A stretch of DNA of 64,000 nt from Moraxella nasibovis (GCF_029581575.1 NZ_CP089975.1:1364001-1428000), one strand, 5' to 3'; positions 1-9,328 are shown, numbered from the stretch's first letter. The notes: generated from the letters alone by a model not told the origin. A program made the numbers and translations.

Positions 1-344
1 CTTCTGAAATCGCTTCTCGTCTTCGTGGCAAGCACAAGCCATCGTACACTCCACACGTTGATACTGGCGATTACATCGTTGTTATCAATGCTGACAAAAT
101 TGCTGTTACTGGCAAAAAAGCAGAAGACAAGAAGTACTATCGTCACACTGGCTATCCAGGCGGTATCAAAGAGACTAACTTCACCAAGCTTCTAGCGCAC
201 AAGCCAGAAGATGTATTGTTCAAGGCCGTTAAAGGTATGCTACCAAAAGGTCCTTTGGGCTATGCAATGATCAAAAAGCTAAAACTGTATGCGGGTACTG
301 AACACCCACACGCAGCACAGCAGCCACAAGTTTTAGACATCTAA
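1..344 (+). CDS. rplM: 50S ribosomal protein L13 (5' truncated by window edge)
   Basis: The frame is open from base 3 and ends with TAA at 342-344. It encodes the C-terminal part of L13, a large-subunit protein that binds 23S rRNA early in assembly. Recognisable stretches are [20 protein letters not shown] near the left edge, then [11 protein letters not shown] and [20 protein letters not shown], which are typical of L13. The start codon and the first residues lie outside the window. The stop is 10 bases before rpsI, the usual rplM-rpsI operon. An AAGGAG-type ribosome site for rpsI overlaps the end of this gene. Confidence 0.97.
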   Translation, partial: SEIASRLRGKHKPSYTPHVDTGDYIVVINADKIAVTGKKAEDKKYYRHTGYPGGIKETNFTKLLAHKPEDVLFKAVKGMLPKGPLGYAMIKKLKLYAGTEHPHAAQQPQVLDI

Positions 345-354
345 GGAGATAAAC

Positions 355-741
355 ATGGAACGCAATTATGGTACAGGTCGCCGTAAGACTTCTACTGCCC
401 GTGTTTTCCTGTCTAAAGGCACTGGCAACATCGTTATCAACGGCAAATCACTAGACGAATACTTTGGTCGTGAGACTTCTCGCATGGTTGTTCGTCAGCC
501 ACTTGAACTACTTGAACTAACCAACAGCGTTGATCTATACATCACTGTTGTTGGTGGCGGTGCAAGCGGTCAAGCAGGTGCGATTCGTCACGGTATCACT
601 CGTGCGTTGATCGAATCTGACGAAAGCCTAAAACCTGCCCTAAAAGCAGCTGGCTTCGTGACTCGTGATGCTCGTGAAGTTGAGCGTAAAAAATTGGGTC
701 TGCGCAAAGCGCGTCGTCGCCCACAATTCTCAAAGCGTTAA
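355..741 (+). CDS. rpsI: 30S ribosomal protein S9
   Basis: A 128-residue protein of normal S9 length. It opens with [16 protein letters not shown] and ends in the basic tail [12 protein letters not shown], the S9 signature; the C-terminal KR reaches the P-site tRNA in known ribosomes. The ATG at 355 follows TAAGGAG with good spacing. It is the second gene of the rplM-rpsI operon, and an intrinsic terminator follows. Confidence 0.98.
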   Translation: MERNYGTGRRKTSTARVFLSKGTGNIVINGKSLDEYFGRETSRMVVRQPLELLELTNSVDLYITVVGGGASGQAGAIRHGITRALIESDESLKPALKAAGFVTRDAREVERKKLGLRKARRRPQFSKR

Positions 742-1266
742 TTTTTACGCTGTTGCGAATTTCAAAAAAACTCTCGTTTTTCGGGAGTTTTTTTATTGTC
801 TTTTTTACTGCCTTTAAAAGTCAGATGCGCTTGGAAAAACCGATGGTCTTTTTGTCATCTTTTTTGGTTTATCAAGCGCAGTATTTTATAAATTTTCGTA
901 CTGACAAGACTTGATTTTTTGGTGGGCATTTTAGCAATTTTATTAAATTTATTTATTAGTTTTTATAAATATGTTTTTAAAATTTAATTTAATAATAACA
1001 TCATCAATTCCCACTCAGACAGTTGGATATTGCACCATTTTTACAAAAAAATCGTCATTTTTGTCAATTCATTAAAAATTTTGCGACTTTTTTTCACAAG
1101 ATAGCAACAGAACAATTTATTTTATGACAAAAATAGCTTAAAATAGACATGTTTTAATACTAGTAAATAGGCACAGCAAATGTGAGTGTCAAACAAAACC
1201 ATTTTGTTACACATTCACACACCCAGTATGGGAATTTTCCCATTCTTTATTCTGGAGGAAGTTTTA
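742..1266. other. AT-rich intergenic region between rpsI and petA
   Basis: Apart from the rpsI terminator this 525-base stretch has no convincing gene. It should hold the petABC promoter. TAAAAT at 1139-1144 could be a -10 box, but no good -35 is seen. An in-frame upstream GTG at 1186 would extend petA by 27 residues; it lacks a ribosome site and would put residues ahead of the twin-arginine signal, so it was not used. Confidence 0.6.
764..795 (+). terminator. Intrinsic terminator of rplM-rpsI
   Basis: An AAACTCTCG / CGGGAGTTT stem (one G-T pair) with a five-base loop is followed by a run of seven T. It lies 22 bases after the rpsI stop and before the separately transcribed petABC genes. Confidence 0.85.
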
Positions 1267-1851
1267 ATGAGCCATGCCGAAGGCGTGAATGTTAAACGCC
1301 GTAGAGTCCTAATCGCAACCACCGCTGCCATCGGCGCAGTCGGTGTCGGTGCGATCGCCACCCCATTTGTGCGCTCTTGGTATCCAAGTGCGAAGGCGGA
1401 AGCTGCGGGTGCTGCCGTTGTCACTGACATCAGCGGCATCGAAAACGGTCAAATGATCACCGTAAAATATCGTGGCAAACCCATCTTCATCGTCAAGCGT
1501 ACCGACGAAATGGTGGCAAATTTAAGTAAAGTCACCCCAAAACTTGCCGACCCAAATTCCGATGGGTCAGTACAGCCTGAATACTGCAAAAACGAAACAC
1601 GCTCGATCGAACCAAGCATCTTGGTCGTTGAGGGTGTTTGTACGCATTTGGGCTGTGCGCCGATTTTCCGTCCTGAGGTCGGTGCAGCCGATTTGGGCGG
1701 CGCTGATTGGTTTGGCGGCTTCTTCTGCCCTTGCCACGGCTCAATGTACGACTTATCAGGCCGTGTTTATAGCGGCATGCCAGCACCGCTGAATCTTCCG
1801 ATTCCAGAATACGGCATTGATGGCACAATCTTGACTGTCGGGGAGGCATGA
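1267..1851 (+). CDS. petA: Ubiquinol-cytochrome c reductase, Rieske iron-sulfur subunit
   Basis: A 194-residue Rieske protein of the cytochrome bc1 complex, which passes electrons from ubiquinol to cytochrome c1. The start at ATG 1267 follows TGGAGGA and gives an N-terminus with a twin-arginine signal/anchor (KRRRVLIATTAAIGAVGVG, residues ~10-28). The two cluster-binding boxes are CTHLGC and CPCHGS, supplying the two Cys and two His ligands of the 2Fe-2S centre. It is the first gene of petABC. The centre would be supplied by the isc system encoded at 53-59 kb in this window. Confidence 0.96.
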   Translation: MSHAEGVNVKRRRVLIATTAAIGAVGVGAIATPFVRSWYPSAKAEAAGAAVVTDISGIENGQMITVKYRGKPIFIVKRTDEMVANLSKVTPKLADPNSDGSVQPEYCKNETRSIEPSILVVEGVCTHLGCAPIFRPEVGAADLGGADWFGGFFCPCHGSMYDLSGRVYSGMPAPLNLPIPEYGIDGTILTVGEA

Positions 1852-1853
1852 TC

Positions 1854-3092
1854 ATGAGTATCGCTAAGAAATTGATGAGCTGGGTGGATGCACGCTACCC
1901 TGCGACCGAGACTTATGAATACCATATGTCCAAATACTACGCACCAAAGAACTTCAACTTTTGGTATTTCTTTGGTGTATTGTCTATGGTGGTGTTGGTA
2001 AACCAGCTGGTTACAGGCATTTGGCTTACCATGATGTTCAACCCAAGTGCTGAGGGCGCATTCGCCTCGCTAGAATACATCATGCGTGATGTCAAAGGCG
2101 GCTGGCTGATCCGTTATATGCACTCAACAGGTGCCTCTGCCTTCTTCGTGGTGGTTTATCTGCACATGTTCCGTGGTCTGCTTTATGGCTCATACCAAAA
2201 GCCTCGTGAGTTGGTATGGATCATTGGTATGGCGATTTACCTATGCCTCATGGCGGAAGGTTTCTTCGGCTATCTACTACCTTGGGGTAACATGTCATTC
2301 TGGGGTGCTCAGGTTATTTTGAACCTGCCTGCTGCGATTCCGTTCATCGGTGACGCTTTGGGCGAGTGGGTAAAAGGTGACTACATCATCTCAGGCATCA
2401 CCCTAAACCGTTTCTTTGCGCTGCATGTTGTGGCGATTCCGTTGATCTTGGTTGGTCTTGTGTTCATGCACTTGGTTGCTTTGCACCATGTCGGCTCAAA
2501 CAACCCAGACGGCATCGACATCAAGAAACTCAAAGACAAAAATGGCGTACCGCTTGATGGCGTACCATTCCATCCTTACTACACCGTGCATGACATGGTA
2601 GGTATCGTGGTATTCTTTATTTTCTTCTTTGCTGTGGTGTTCTTCGCCCCAGAAGGTGGTGGCTACTTCCTAGAAAAACCAAACTTTGAAGCAGCAAACG
2701 CTCTAAAAACACCTGCACACATTGCCCCTGTTTGGTACTACATGCCTTACTACGCCATGCTGCGTGCGACACCATCGATGTTCGGCTCTGCCCTACCGGG
2801 TGTTATCGTGATGTTTGGTGCGATCGCCATCTTGTTTGTACTGCCATGGCTTGATCGCTCGCCTGTACGCTCGATTCGCTACAAAGGCATCTTGTCTAAG
2901 ATTGCGCTTGCCATCTTCGTGGTCAGCTTCTTGATCCTAGGCTATCTAGGTGGTGTATCTTCTACACCGACAGGCACCATCGTTGGTCGTATTTGTACCA
3001 TTTTATACTTCTTGTACTTTATCTTGATGCCGTTCTACACATCAATTGAGAAATGCAAACAACCACCAGAACGCGTAACCGGAGGCCACTAA
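1854..3092 (+). CDS. petB: Ubiquinol-cytochrome c reductase, cytochrome b
   Basis: A 412-residue multi-helix membrane protein that carries both b hemes and both quinone sites of the bc1 complex. Typical segments are RYMHSTGASAFFVVVYLHMF (first His pair region), GYLLPWGNMSFWGA, and the Qo motif PEGGG near residue 265. Two starts are possible: ATG 1848 overlaps the petA stop but sits 1 base from GGGGAGG, whereas ATG 1854 has 7-base spacing, so 1854 is preferred. Its TAA overlaps the petC start as TAATG, which implies translational coupling. Confidence 0.96.
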   Translation: MSIAKKLMSWVDARYPATETYEYHMSKYYAPKNFNFWYFFGVLSMVVLVNQLVTGIWLTMMFNPSAEGAFASLEYIMRDVKGGWLIRYMHSTGASAFFVVVYLHMFRGLLYGSYQKPRELVWIIGMAIYLCLMAEGFFGYLLPWGNMSFWGAQVILNLPAAIPFIGDALGEWVKGDYIISGITLNRFFALHVVAIPLILVGLVFMHLVALHHVGSNNPDGIDIKKLKDKNGVPLDGVPFHPYYTVHDMVGIVVFFIFFFAVVFFAPEGGGYFLEKPNFEAANALKTPAHIAPVWYYMPYYAMLRATPSMFGSALPGVIVMFGAIAILFVLPWLDRSPVRSIRYKGILSKIALAIFVVSFLILGYLGGVSSTPTGTIVGRICTILYFLYFILMPFYTSIEKCKQPPERVTGGH

Positions 3093-3814
3093 TGAAAGCA
3101 TTTAACCTAAAAACCCTAGGTGCAGGTCTGCTTTTGGCGGGTGCTGGTATCGTGGCAAGCCCATCAGCCCTTGCTGCTGGTGGTCATGGTTGTGGTGAGT
3201 ACACCGAAGCTGACGGCACAAAAGTCACCCTAGAATGTAGTACAGCGCCGATTGACCTGACCAATAAAGGCTCGCTACAGCGTGGCGCTGCGGTGTTCAT
3301 GAACTACTGCGTGGGCTGTCACTCAGCCCAGTATGTGCGTCACTCACGCATCGCCAAGGATCTTGACATTCCACCAGAGTTGATGGAAAAATATCTGATG
3401 GTCAGCGCTGATCAAATCGGCGACCATGTGACCGCTGGCATCGATCCTGAGCTACAAGGCGCATGGTTCGGTGCAGCGCCACCAGATTTGTCATTGGTGA
3501 CTCGTCTGCGTGGTGATGACTGGGTATATACCTACCTGCTGTCATTCTACGAAGACCCAAGCCGTCCTTGGGGTGCGAACAACTTGGTACTGGCAAATGC
3601 TGCCATGCCACATGTGCTGCACAACCTACAACAAGAGCTTGGCGAAGAAGAATATAAAGATCGCGTTGGCGACCTAGTCAACTTCATGGCATGGATGGCA
3701 GAGCCTGTCCGCCATGACCGTAAAATCTACGGCGCATTTGTCATCTTATTCCTACTGATTCTTTTGATTCCAGTATATCTGCTGAACAAAGAATTCTGGA
3801 AAGATATCAAATAA
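3092..3814 (+). CDS. petC: Ubiquinol-cytochrome c reductase, cytochrome c1
   Basis: A 240-residue c-type cytochrome. The N-terminus is a Sec signal ending near SALA (residue ~27). The heme-binding site is CVGCH, and the distal Met is probably in NAAMPHVLHN. A C-terminal helix (AFVILFLLILLIPVYLL) anchors it in the membrane. ATG 3092 overlaps the petB stop and follows CCGGAGG. It takes electrons from the Rieske centre and passes them to a soluble or membrane cytochrome c. It is the last gene of the operon and a terminator follows. Confidence 0.96.
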   Translation: MKAFNLKTLGAGLLLAGAGIVASPSALAAGGHGCGEYTEADGTKVTLECSTAPIDLTNKGSLQRGAAVFMNYCVGCHSAQYVRHSRIAKDLDIPPELMEKYLMVSADQIGDHVTAGIDPELQGAWFGAAPPDLSLVTRLRGDDWVYTYLLSFYEDPSRPWGANNLVLANAAMPHVLHNLQQELGEEEYKDRVGDLVNFMAWMAEPVRHDRKIYGAFVILFLLILLIPVYLLNKEFWKDIK

Positions 3815-3829
3815 TCCCAAGCGATTATA

Positions 3830-3858
3830 AAGCCAGTGTGAATACACTGGCTTTTTTA
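3830..3858 (+). terminator. Intrinsic terminator of petABC
   Basis: A perfect AAGCCAGTGT / ACACTGGCTT stem with a GAAT loop and a following T-run, 16 bases after the petC stop. Confidence 0.92.
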
Positions 3859-3999
3859 TTTTTATTTAAGAATATGATCACTTCGTTAGACTTCAAAAAT
3901 ACATAAGCTTAGACAGGACAAGCTTTTAAAATTATCAGAGTCATTTAAAAATACAATTTTCAAAGATGGGTTTTATTTAGGTTTTTAGAAAAAAAATCG

Positions 4000-4015
4000 T
4001 TTTTTTTTTTTTTTT
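4000..4015 (+). repeat. Homopolymeric tract of 16 T upstream of the autotransporter gene
   Basis: Sixteen consecutive T, preceded by eight A at 3989-3996. The tract lies 65 bases before the autotransporter ATG, within the probable promoter region. Mononucleotide runs this long are prone to slipped-strand length change, so it could set promoter strength in a phase-variable way. That role is inferred from position only. Confidence 0.75.
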
Positions 4016-4020
4016 GATTT

Positions 4021-4044
4021 TATGTTAATATCGATATTAACATA
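4021..4044. promoter_or_regulatory. 24-bp perfect palindrome in the autotransporter promoter region
   Basis: The half-site TATGTTAATATC is followed directly by its exact reverse complement. It begins 5 bases after the 16-T tract and ends 36 bases before the ATG. No T-run follows, so it is not an obvious terminator. It has the form of an operator for a dimeric regulator and also contains AT-rich -10-like sequence. The regulator is unknown. Confidence 0.6.
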
Positions 4045-4080
4045 TGGTTTCATTATTTTACAAATATTAAGGATTTTGTT

Positions 4081-7000
4081 ATGAACAAAAGCTACCGAGT
4101 CATCTTTAATCATGCCACAGGCGTGTATCAATGTGTGTCGGAGTTTGCCAAAGCAAAAGGCAAAACCAAGTCGGTCAAGGCGGTAGTCGCTGCGATAAGT
4201 TTGGCTTTAAGTGGAGCAAGCTTTGCAGCTGTCGGATATAGCACCGATCAGAATGTAACACAGCCTGTCAGTTTCGACCAATCCATTTATTTTGCACCAA
4301 ATGCCGCTGACAATATGGTCGTTAGCATTCAGCCAAATGCAGCCTTAAACATGATTCAGGCTGGAAATACCAGTGGTGCATATATGATTGGCGTGGGTCA
4401 TAACGGTCAAGCGGCAGTAGATGTCAATCAAGGTTTGATTGATTCTAAAGACAGTGTTTCTGTTGGTATTTTTCAAAGCGGGGTTGGTCAAATTGATTTA
4501 AACAACCGGTCAACTTTGAATGTCGCCAACATTCTGCACATTGGTAGTGAAGGCAATGGAACGTTGAATATTAATGACGGTTCAAATGCGACAGTTGGAT
4601 CAAACATCACTGTTGCAAAAGCAGCCACCTCTACCGGTCAAATTAATATCGACAATGGATCAAAACTTGCCACTTCTGAAATGTTTATTGGTGATGAAGG
4701 CAAAGGCATTGTGTCAGTATTGCAAGACAGTACTTTGGATGCGCAGTCTCGAATTATTCTAGGCTCTGTCCAAGACAGCGCTGGCGAACTCAATGCCGCC
4801 GGTAACAGCACTATCAATACCAACGAAATGGTCGTTGCCAATCGTGGAAACGCTACCGTTAATCTCAATGGTGGCACTGCGAACACGAATTTTGTGGCCT
4901 TAGGTTACAGTGCCACTGGTGTTGGTACCGTTAATGTTGATAACGGTGGCAAGCTTTTGGTGCAGGAGCGCGGCACACAGTCTAATTCGGGTAATCTGAT
5001 TGTGGGTGGAGTTGGCACAGGTCATCTTAATATTCTTAATGCTTCTCAAGTTGAGACCAGAGATCTTGCAGCTGGGCACGCTTCAGATAGCAAAGACAGT
5101 ACCATCACTGTGGATGGTAGCGGCTCAAAATTACACGCTGATGGTGAAATTCAGATCGGCTATGAAGGCAAAGCTGTGCTGACTGTGAAAAACGGCGCTC
5201 AAGTACACAGCAATGAAAATATTTTAACCGCCAGTAAAGCTCGAAATGCTGTCGGAGAGATCGTTGTTGATAATGCCTCATTGACCGCTGATAAAAGTTT
5301 GGCAATTGGTGGTGCAGGTCTTGGCAAGCTTACGCTCAATCGAGCTCGAGTTGCTACAAACGAGCGTATCGTCATCGGTGATGATCCAACAGCCAGAGGC
5401 AGCATCGATAGCACTAGATCCACCATAACGGCAGCTGAAATGTCTGTTGGTGGCTATGGCGATGGGTCGCTGCACTCAACAGGAAGTACGCTAAATATTT
5501 CTAATGTCTATCTTGCTCATGCCGAGGGAGGCAAAGGTCTTCTTGTAATCGATGATGGCAAACTTAATTCAGACCAGCTAATCATCGGTGCTGCAGGGGA
5601 AGGTATTGTAATGGCAGCTAACGAAAGCACGATCAATGCCACCCGACTTGTGCATATCGGTGGTCAAGGCCTGGAAAACACCCATGCTGAAGGTCATTTA
5701 ATGCTGGGTAATGACACAGTTTTAACAACAGACGCACTGGTGATTGGCGGTGTTGGCAAAGGCGTGTTGCAGGCATTAAATAACACATTGCTAAATGTGG
5801 GTGAAATTACCCGCTTCCCTCAATCAACGAGCAGTTCGGCTTATTTTGATAATGCTACTATCAAACTTACAGGTCAAGATCCGCTTTTATTTCAAAATTT
5901 CAGATCTACAGATACGATTGAAATTAAGCAAGGCGGCTTGACCATCGATACCCAAGATCGCAATTATCTACTTGATGATTCGCATAATGCTCGCATCACA
6001 GGTACGGGCAGCTTAACCAAAAAAGGCACCGGCTTGCTTAGCATGGCATCATCAGCCAAAGCGTGGCATGGCAAAACTCAGATCGATCAAGGCACCCTAC
6101 GCCTAGTGGGCGACTATAGCATGAAAGATGGCGAGGTGGTGCAAGTGGGGCTAAATAGCCTGTCTGATTATGGTAAACTGGCCGTAACAGGCACCGCCAA
6201 CATTAGCAAAGGCTTGCTTGAAGTGAAAGCCTCTGAAGCTGTTAAAAACTTAAACAGTGGCCAGTGGAATGATGTTGTTACCGCAGGCACATTGGTTGGT
6301 CAATTTACCCAGGTTAGTGATAACAGCCCGCTGGTAAACTTCGAAGCGGATTATTCTGATGCCAATAAAGTTCATCTAAGAATGGTTCAAGAAACGGTTA
6401 CACCTACGCCTGAGCCAACGCCTGAGCCAACGCCTGAGCCAACGCCTGAGCCAACGCCTGAGCCAACGCCTGAGCCAACGCCTGAGCCAACGCCTGAGCC
6501 AACGCCTGAGCCAACGCCTGAGCCAACGCCTGAGCCAACGCCTGAGCCAACGCCTGAGCCAACGCCTGAGCCAACGCCTGAGCCAACGCCTGAGCCAACG
6601 CCTGAGCCAGGCATTGTCGGCGCTTTTGAAAACGCTGTCAATAGCCAAAACCAACATTCTATGCAAAATTTAGCACAAATTTTAGATCGTGCAGTGGCAG
6701 ACAGAGTCTCAGGCAATGCCAACGATTTGGCGGACAGTCTCATTGCTGACACCATCAATTATGGTCAAGCTGATCTTGCCAATCTGGCCATCAACTTGCA
6801 GCCACTATTATCTGGTTCGGTCAATCGTATTGTGGCGGACAGCGGTAGCACATTTGGCAGCATCCTATCCACCAGAGATTTTGACCCGAAAAAGACCGTT
6901 TGGGCAAAAGCCATCGGCAATGAAAGCAATCTTGACCAGCACGCCAGCGGTCTGACGGGCTTTGACAGTCGTGAAATGGGTGTCATCGTCGGCGCAGACA

Positions 7001-7713
7001 CTCAGGTTGATCGGGGCAATGTCGGTCTGGCTTTGGCATACAGCCAAAATGATGTGGACAGCCAAGGCTTTGTCAATCACCATGCCGACATTGACACCAA
7101 GATGGCTTATGTCTATGGCAATATGGCGGCGGGCGAGACAGGCAAAACCAAAGCTCATGCACACATCGGCGCAGGTGTTGCCAACATTGATGGTGAGCGT
7201 CGCCTGATGAATAATCAAATCGCCAAATCAGATTATGATGCCAATGTCATCGCAGCAAGTTTTGGTGTGAGCCATCAGATCGGTACCGCAGAGCGTCACA
7301 TTGCGCCTTTTGCCAAAGTTGACTTCACCCAAGTCAAATCGGATGGCTATACAGAGGCAGGTGCAGGCGCTTACGACTTAACTGTTGACAAAGCCACTTA
7401 TCAAAGCCTGATCAGCACTGTCGGGGTGCGCGGCTCTGCCAATATCACCCCACGCCTTGCCATCACAGGCGTGACATCAGTTGGTGTCGATAACGGCGAC
7501 CGCCGCAGTGACATCAGCGCCTCATTTGCAGGTTTTGATGATCAGCGTTTTGGTGTGCTGGGGCATGACATTGGCAAAACCATCACTCATGCTGGGCTGG
7601 GTCTGTCGTATCAGCCTACCGCCAACAGTACACTGTCTTTGGGCTACCAAGGTCAATGGCGTAAAAACTACGACAATCAAGGCGTCAAACTGGGCTTTGA
7701 GATGAAGTTTTAA
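4081..7713 (+). CDS. Type Va autotransporter (AidA/pertactin-like)
   Basis: A 1210-residue self-exported surface protein. The N-terminus is an extended signal peptide: [19 protein letters not shown] followed by a basic stretch and a hydrophobic core ending near ASFA (residue ~49). Residues ~50-640 form a passenger of degenerate ~20-residue repeats such as [16 protein letters not shown], expected to fold as a beta-helix. Residues ~640-750 resemble the autotransporter strand repeat/autochaperone ([15 protein letters not shown]). Residues 777-843 are a PEPT repeat linker, and the last ~280 residues form the outer-membrane beta-barrel ending in phenylalanine. No protease motif was recognised, so an adhesin or biofilm role is plausible but unproven. 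The ATG follows AAGGA. It sits between petC and sspA, which are neighbours in related bacteria. Confidence 0.92.
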   Translation: MNKSYRVIFNHATGVYQCVSEFAKAKGKTKSVKAVVAAISLALSGASFAAVGYSTDQNVTQPVSFDQSIYFAPNAADNMVVSIQPNAALNMIQAGNTSGAYMIGVGHNGQAAVDVNQGLIDSKDSVSVGIFQSGVGQIDLNNRSTLNVANILHIGSEGNGTLNINDGSNATVGSNITVAKAATSTGQINIDNGSKLATSEMFIGDEGKGIVSVLQDSTLDAQSRIILGSVQDSAGELNAAGNSTINTNEMVVANRGNATVNLNGGTANTNFVALGYSATGVGTVNVDNGGKLLVQERGTQSNSGNLIVGGVGTGHLNILNASQVETRDLAAGHASDSKDSTITVDGSGSKLHADGEIQIGYEGKAVLTVKNGAQVHSNENILTASKARNAVGEIVVDNASLTADKSLAIGGAGLGKLTLNRARVATNERIVIGDDPTARGSIDSTRSTITAAEMSVGGYGDGSLHSTGSTLNISNVYLAHAEGGKGLLVIDDGKLNSDQLIIGAAGEGIVMAANESTINATRLVHIGGQGLENTHAEGHLMLGNDTVLTTDALVIGGVGKGVLQALNNTLLNVGEITRFPQSTSSSAYFDNATIKLTGQDPLLFQNFRSTDTIEIKQGGLTIDTQDRNYLLDDSHNARITGTGSLTKKGTGLLSMASSAKAWHGKTQIDQGTLRLVGDYSMKDGEVVQVGLNSLSDYGKLAVTGTANISKGLLEVKASEAVKNLNSGQWNDVVTAGTLVGQFTQVSDNSPLVNFEADYSDANKVHLRMVQETVTPTPEPTPEPTPEPTPEPTPEPTPEPTPEPTPEPTPEPTPEPTPEPTPEPTPEPTPEPTPEPTPEPTPEPGIVGAFENAVNSQNQHSMQNLAQILDRAVADRVSGNANDLADSLIADTINYGQADLANLAINLQPLLSGSVNRIVADSGSTFGSILSTRDFDPKKTVWAKAIGNESNLDQHASGLTGFDSREMGVIVGADTQVDRGNVGLALAYSQNDVDSQGFVNHHADIDTKMAYVYGNMAAGETGKTKAHAHIGAGVANIDGERRLMNNQIAKSDYDANVIAASFGVSHQIGTAERHIAPFAKVDFTQVKSDGYTEAGAGAYDLTVDKATYQSLISTVGVRGSANITPRLAITGVTSVGVDNGDRRSDISASFAGFDDQRFGVLGHDIGKTITHAGLGLSYQPTANSTLSLGYQGQWRKNYDNQGVKLGFEMKF
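6409..6609 (+). repeat. Coding 12-bp tandem repeat, 16 units plus a partial unit
   Basis: The unit CCTGAGCCAACG is repeated 16 times without a mismatch (6409-6600), then a 9-base partial unit. It encodes (PEPT)16 inside the autotransporter at residues 777-840. Because the unit is a multiple of three, copy-number change would alter the length of the linker between passenger and barrel without a frameshift. The perfect identity suggests recent expansion. Confidence 0.98.
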
Positions 7714-7765
7714 TCATGACTGACCGCACTTGGTGCCGTACACCTCGGCGCTGGTGCTGATACTT

Positions 7766-7803
7766 AAAAAAAGCTGGGAGATTATCATAATCACCCAGCT
7801 TTA
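7766..7803 (+). terminator. Hairpin terminator after the autotransporter gene
   Basis: An AAAGCTGGG / CCCAGCTTT arm continues through GATTAT / ATAATC with one mismatch, giving a nearly complete 33-base inverted repeat (7770-7802). The T-run after it is short, so termination may be partial. Confidence 0.7.
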
Positions 7804-7964
7804 ACTTTATCCACCTCAAAAACATAAGTCATTCAGGGTGGGTCGCCCACCATTTTTTTGTGCAAATCATTGAATTGCTGGTTTTTATCTTTGCTCCACT
7901 ACGACATCACATCATTTCTGTGGCAATTTTACAATTTGGCTGGTATATAATCCGCCTTTAAAAC

Positions 7965-7982
7965 ATACCAACCAGTCGGTAT
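7965..7982. promoter_or_regulatory. TetR-type operator-like palindrome upstream of sspA
   Basis: The 18-base ATACCAACCAGTCGGTAT is an imperfect palindrome of the form ATACCnACnnGTnGGTAT, the style of operator bound by many TetR-family repressors. It lies 13 bases after a TATAAT (7946-7951), so bound protein could block a promoter there. A TetR/FabR-like gene exists at 36.8 kb, but nothing links the two. The sspA start is 103 bases downstream. Confidence 0.45.
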
Positions 7983-8085
7983 TTTTAAATAATTGTTCAA
8001 ACGATTCATAAAATTACACAAAAATGCACACATGAATCAGAAAATTTGCTAAACTAAGTGCCATTCCATTATTTTACTCTATCGC

Positions 8086-8739
8086 ATGGCGGACTTTTCT
8101 CACCTTCTACCGACACAATTTATCCTGTATGGTGATGATGGCTACGACAGCCATGTGATACGCTTGCTATTGGAAGAAAAACAGCTGTCCTACGAGCTGG
8201 CCTTGGTTGAAGATGAACGCCCAGACGAGCTTGCTGAATTAAACCCCTATGGCACACTACCCATCTTAGTGGGGCGAGACATCACGCTGTACGAGCTTAA
8301 CACCATCTTTGAATACCTAGAAGAGCGACACGGTGCAGGCAAACTACTGCCAGACACCCCCAAAGAGCGTGCGATGGTCAGACAATTGGCATGGCGATTG
8401 CAGACCGACTGGCTGACGCTGGGTAGAACACTATTGACTCACCCAGACAGTTTCAACCCAAAAACCGCCCTTGCCGCCAAAAAATCCCTATCAGATTCTC
8501 TGATTACCCTATCGCCCATTTTTGCCAAGCATGAATATTTTTTGTCCGAAAGTTTTGGCTGGTGTGATGTCATCTTAGCCCCACTACTTTGGCGGCTACC
8601 AAGCATGGGCATAGAGTTACCCACTAAGCTGTGCAAACCCCTTTTGACATACCAAGATCGGCTCTTTTCACGCCCAAGTTTTAAAAACAGCCTAAAAAGT
8701 CGACCTAATTTTTTGGACAAAACTGACTCATCCATTTAA
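8086..8739 (+). CDS. sspA: Stringent starvation protein A (GST-fold RNA polymerase-associated)
   Basis: A 217-residue protein with an N-terminal thioredoxin-like half (GDDGYDSHVIRLLLEEK; NPYGTLPILVGRDITLYE) and an all-helical C-terminal half, the glutathione transferase fold of SspA. In known relatives SspA binds RNA polymerase and supports stress and virulence gene expression; it has no transferase activity. No clear ribosome site precedes the ATG at 8086. It is followed by sspB at 20 bases, and the sspAB pair normally follows petABC in related genomes. Confidence 0.93.
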   Translation: MADFSHLLPTQFILYGDDGYDSHVIRLLLEEKQLSYELALVEDERPDELAELNPYGTLPILVGRDITLYELNTIFEYLEERHGAGKLLPDTPKERAMVRQLAWRLQTDWLTLGRTLLTHPDSFNPKTALAAKKSLSDSLITLSPIFAKHEYFLSESFGWCDVILAPLLWRLPSMGIELPTKLCKPLLTYQDRLFSRPSFKNSLKSRPNFLDKTDSSI

Positions 8740-8759
8740 ATCAATTTTACGGAGACATC

Positions 8760-9161
8760 ATGACTTTTACACCAAAACGCCCTTATCTGATCCGAGCCAT
8801 GCACGAATGGCTTGAGGATAACGAATTGACCGCTTATCTCATGATTGACGCTACACATACCGATGTTGTTGCACCGCTGGATTTCGCTACTGATGGTCGC
8901 TTGGTGCTTGCCGCCTCCTACCAAGCCACTAAAGATTTGCACATTGACAACGACGCCATTTCATTTGCCGCACGCTTTGGCGGTGTGTCGCAAGATGTCT
9001 GGATTCCGATGGCGGCGGTTTTGGGCATTTATGCCAAAGAGGACCCAAGCGAAGGATTCTTTTTTGACCCAAATGAATACGCACAATACGACAACAGCTC
9101 CAAGACCACACCACAGCCAGAATCCACACCAAAACGCTCAGGGCTAAAATTCGTTGATTGA
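8760..9161 (+). CDS. sspB: ClpXP protease specificity-enhancing factor
   Basis: A 133-residue SspB. The N-terminal substrate-binding domain begins with the typical KRPYLIRAMHEWLEDNELT and includes ISFAARFGG. The acidic, variable linker ends in the short tail KRSGLKFVD, which resembles the ClpX-docking tail. It delivers ssrA-tagged peptides to ClpXP. The ATG follows ACGGAGA. It forms an operon with sspA and a terminator follows. Confidence 0.94.
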   Translation: MTFTPKRPYLIRAMHEWLEDNELTAYLMIDATHTDVVAPLDFATDGRLVLAASYQATKDLHIDNDAISFAARFGGVSQDVWIPMAAVLGIYAKEDPSEGFFFDPNEYAQYDNSSKTTPQPESTPKRSGLKFVD

Positions 9162-9191
9162 TACCAATCAATACGCCTGCCAGCACAACCT

Positions 9192-9228
9192 AAAAATCAA
9201 GCCAGTGCTAAGATTGGCTTGATTTTTA
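9192..9228 (+). terminator. Intrinsic terminator of sspAB
   Basis: An AAATCAAGCCA / TGGCTTGATTT stem (9194-9225) with a ten-base loop, overlapping a short T-run. Confidence 0.85.
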
Positions 9229-9328
9229 TTGTATTTTTTTCGTGATTTTATGGCGGATTTACGGTAAAATTAAGCGATTTAACCCACCTTAATTTTTACC
9301 CAAAAGACAGTGATTTATAAGGTACATC

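Larger units (their letters stand above)
7714..8085. other. Intergenic region between the autotransporter gene and sspA
   Basis: These 372 bases hold the autotransporter terminator and the TetR-like palindrome listed separately. TAAACT at 8050-8055 is a second possible -10 box nearer sspA. No further gene was seen. Confidence 0.5.

Noticed and set aside
1186-1266. 27-residue N-terminal extension of petA from GTG 1186
   Set aside because: No ribosome site, while ATG 1267 has GGAGG and places the twin-arginine signal at the N-terminus.
3402-3611. 69-codon minus-strand frame inside petC
   Set aside because: Shadow of a well-supported gene; no signals of its own.
6376-6758. Three overlapping minus-strand frames across the PEPT repeat (for example poly GVGS and poly QALA)
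   Set aside because: A 12-bp repeat without stops keeps all frames open. These are by-products of the autotransporter repeat, with no ribosome sites.
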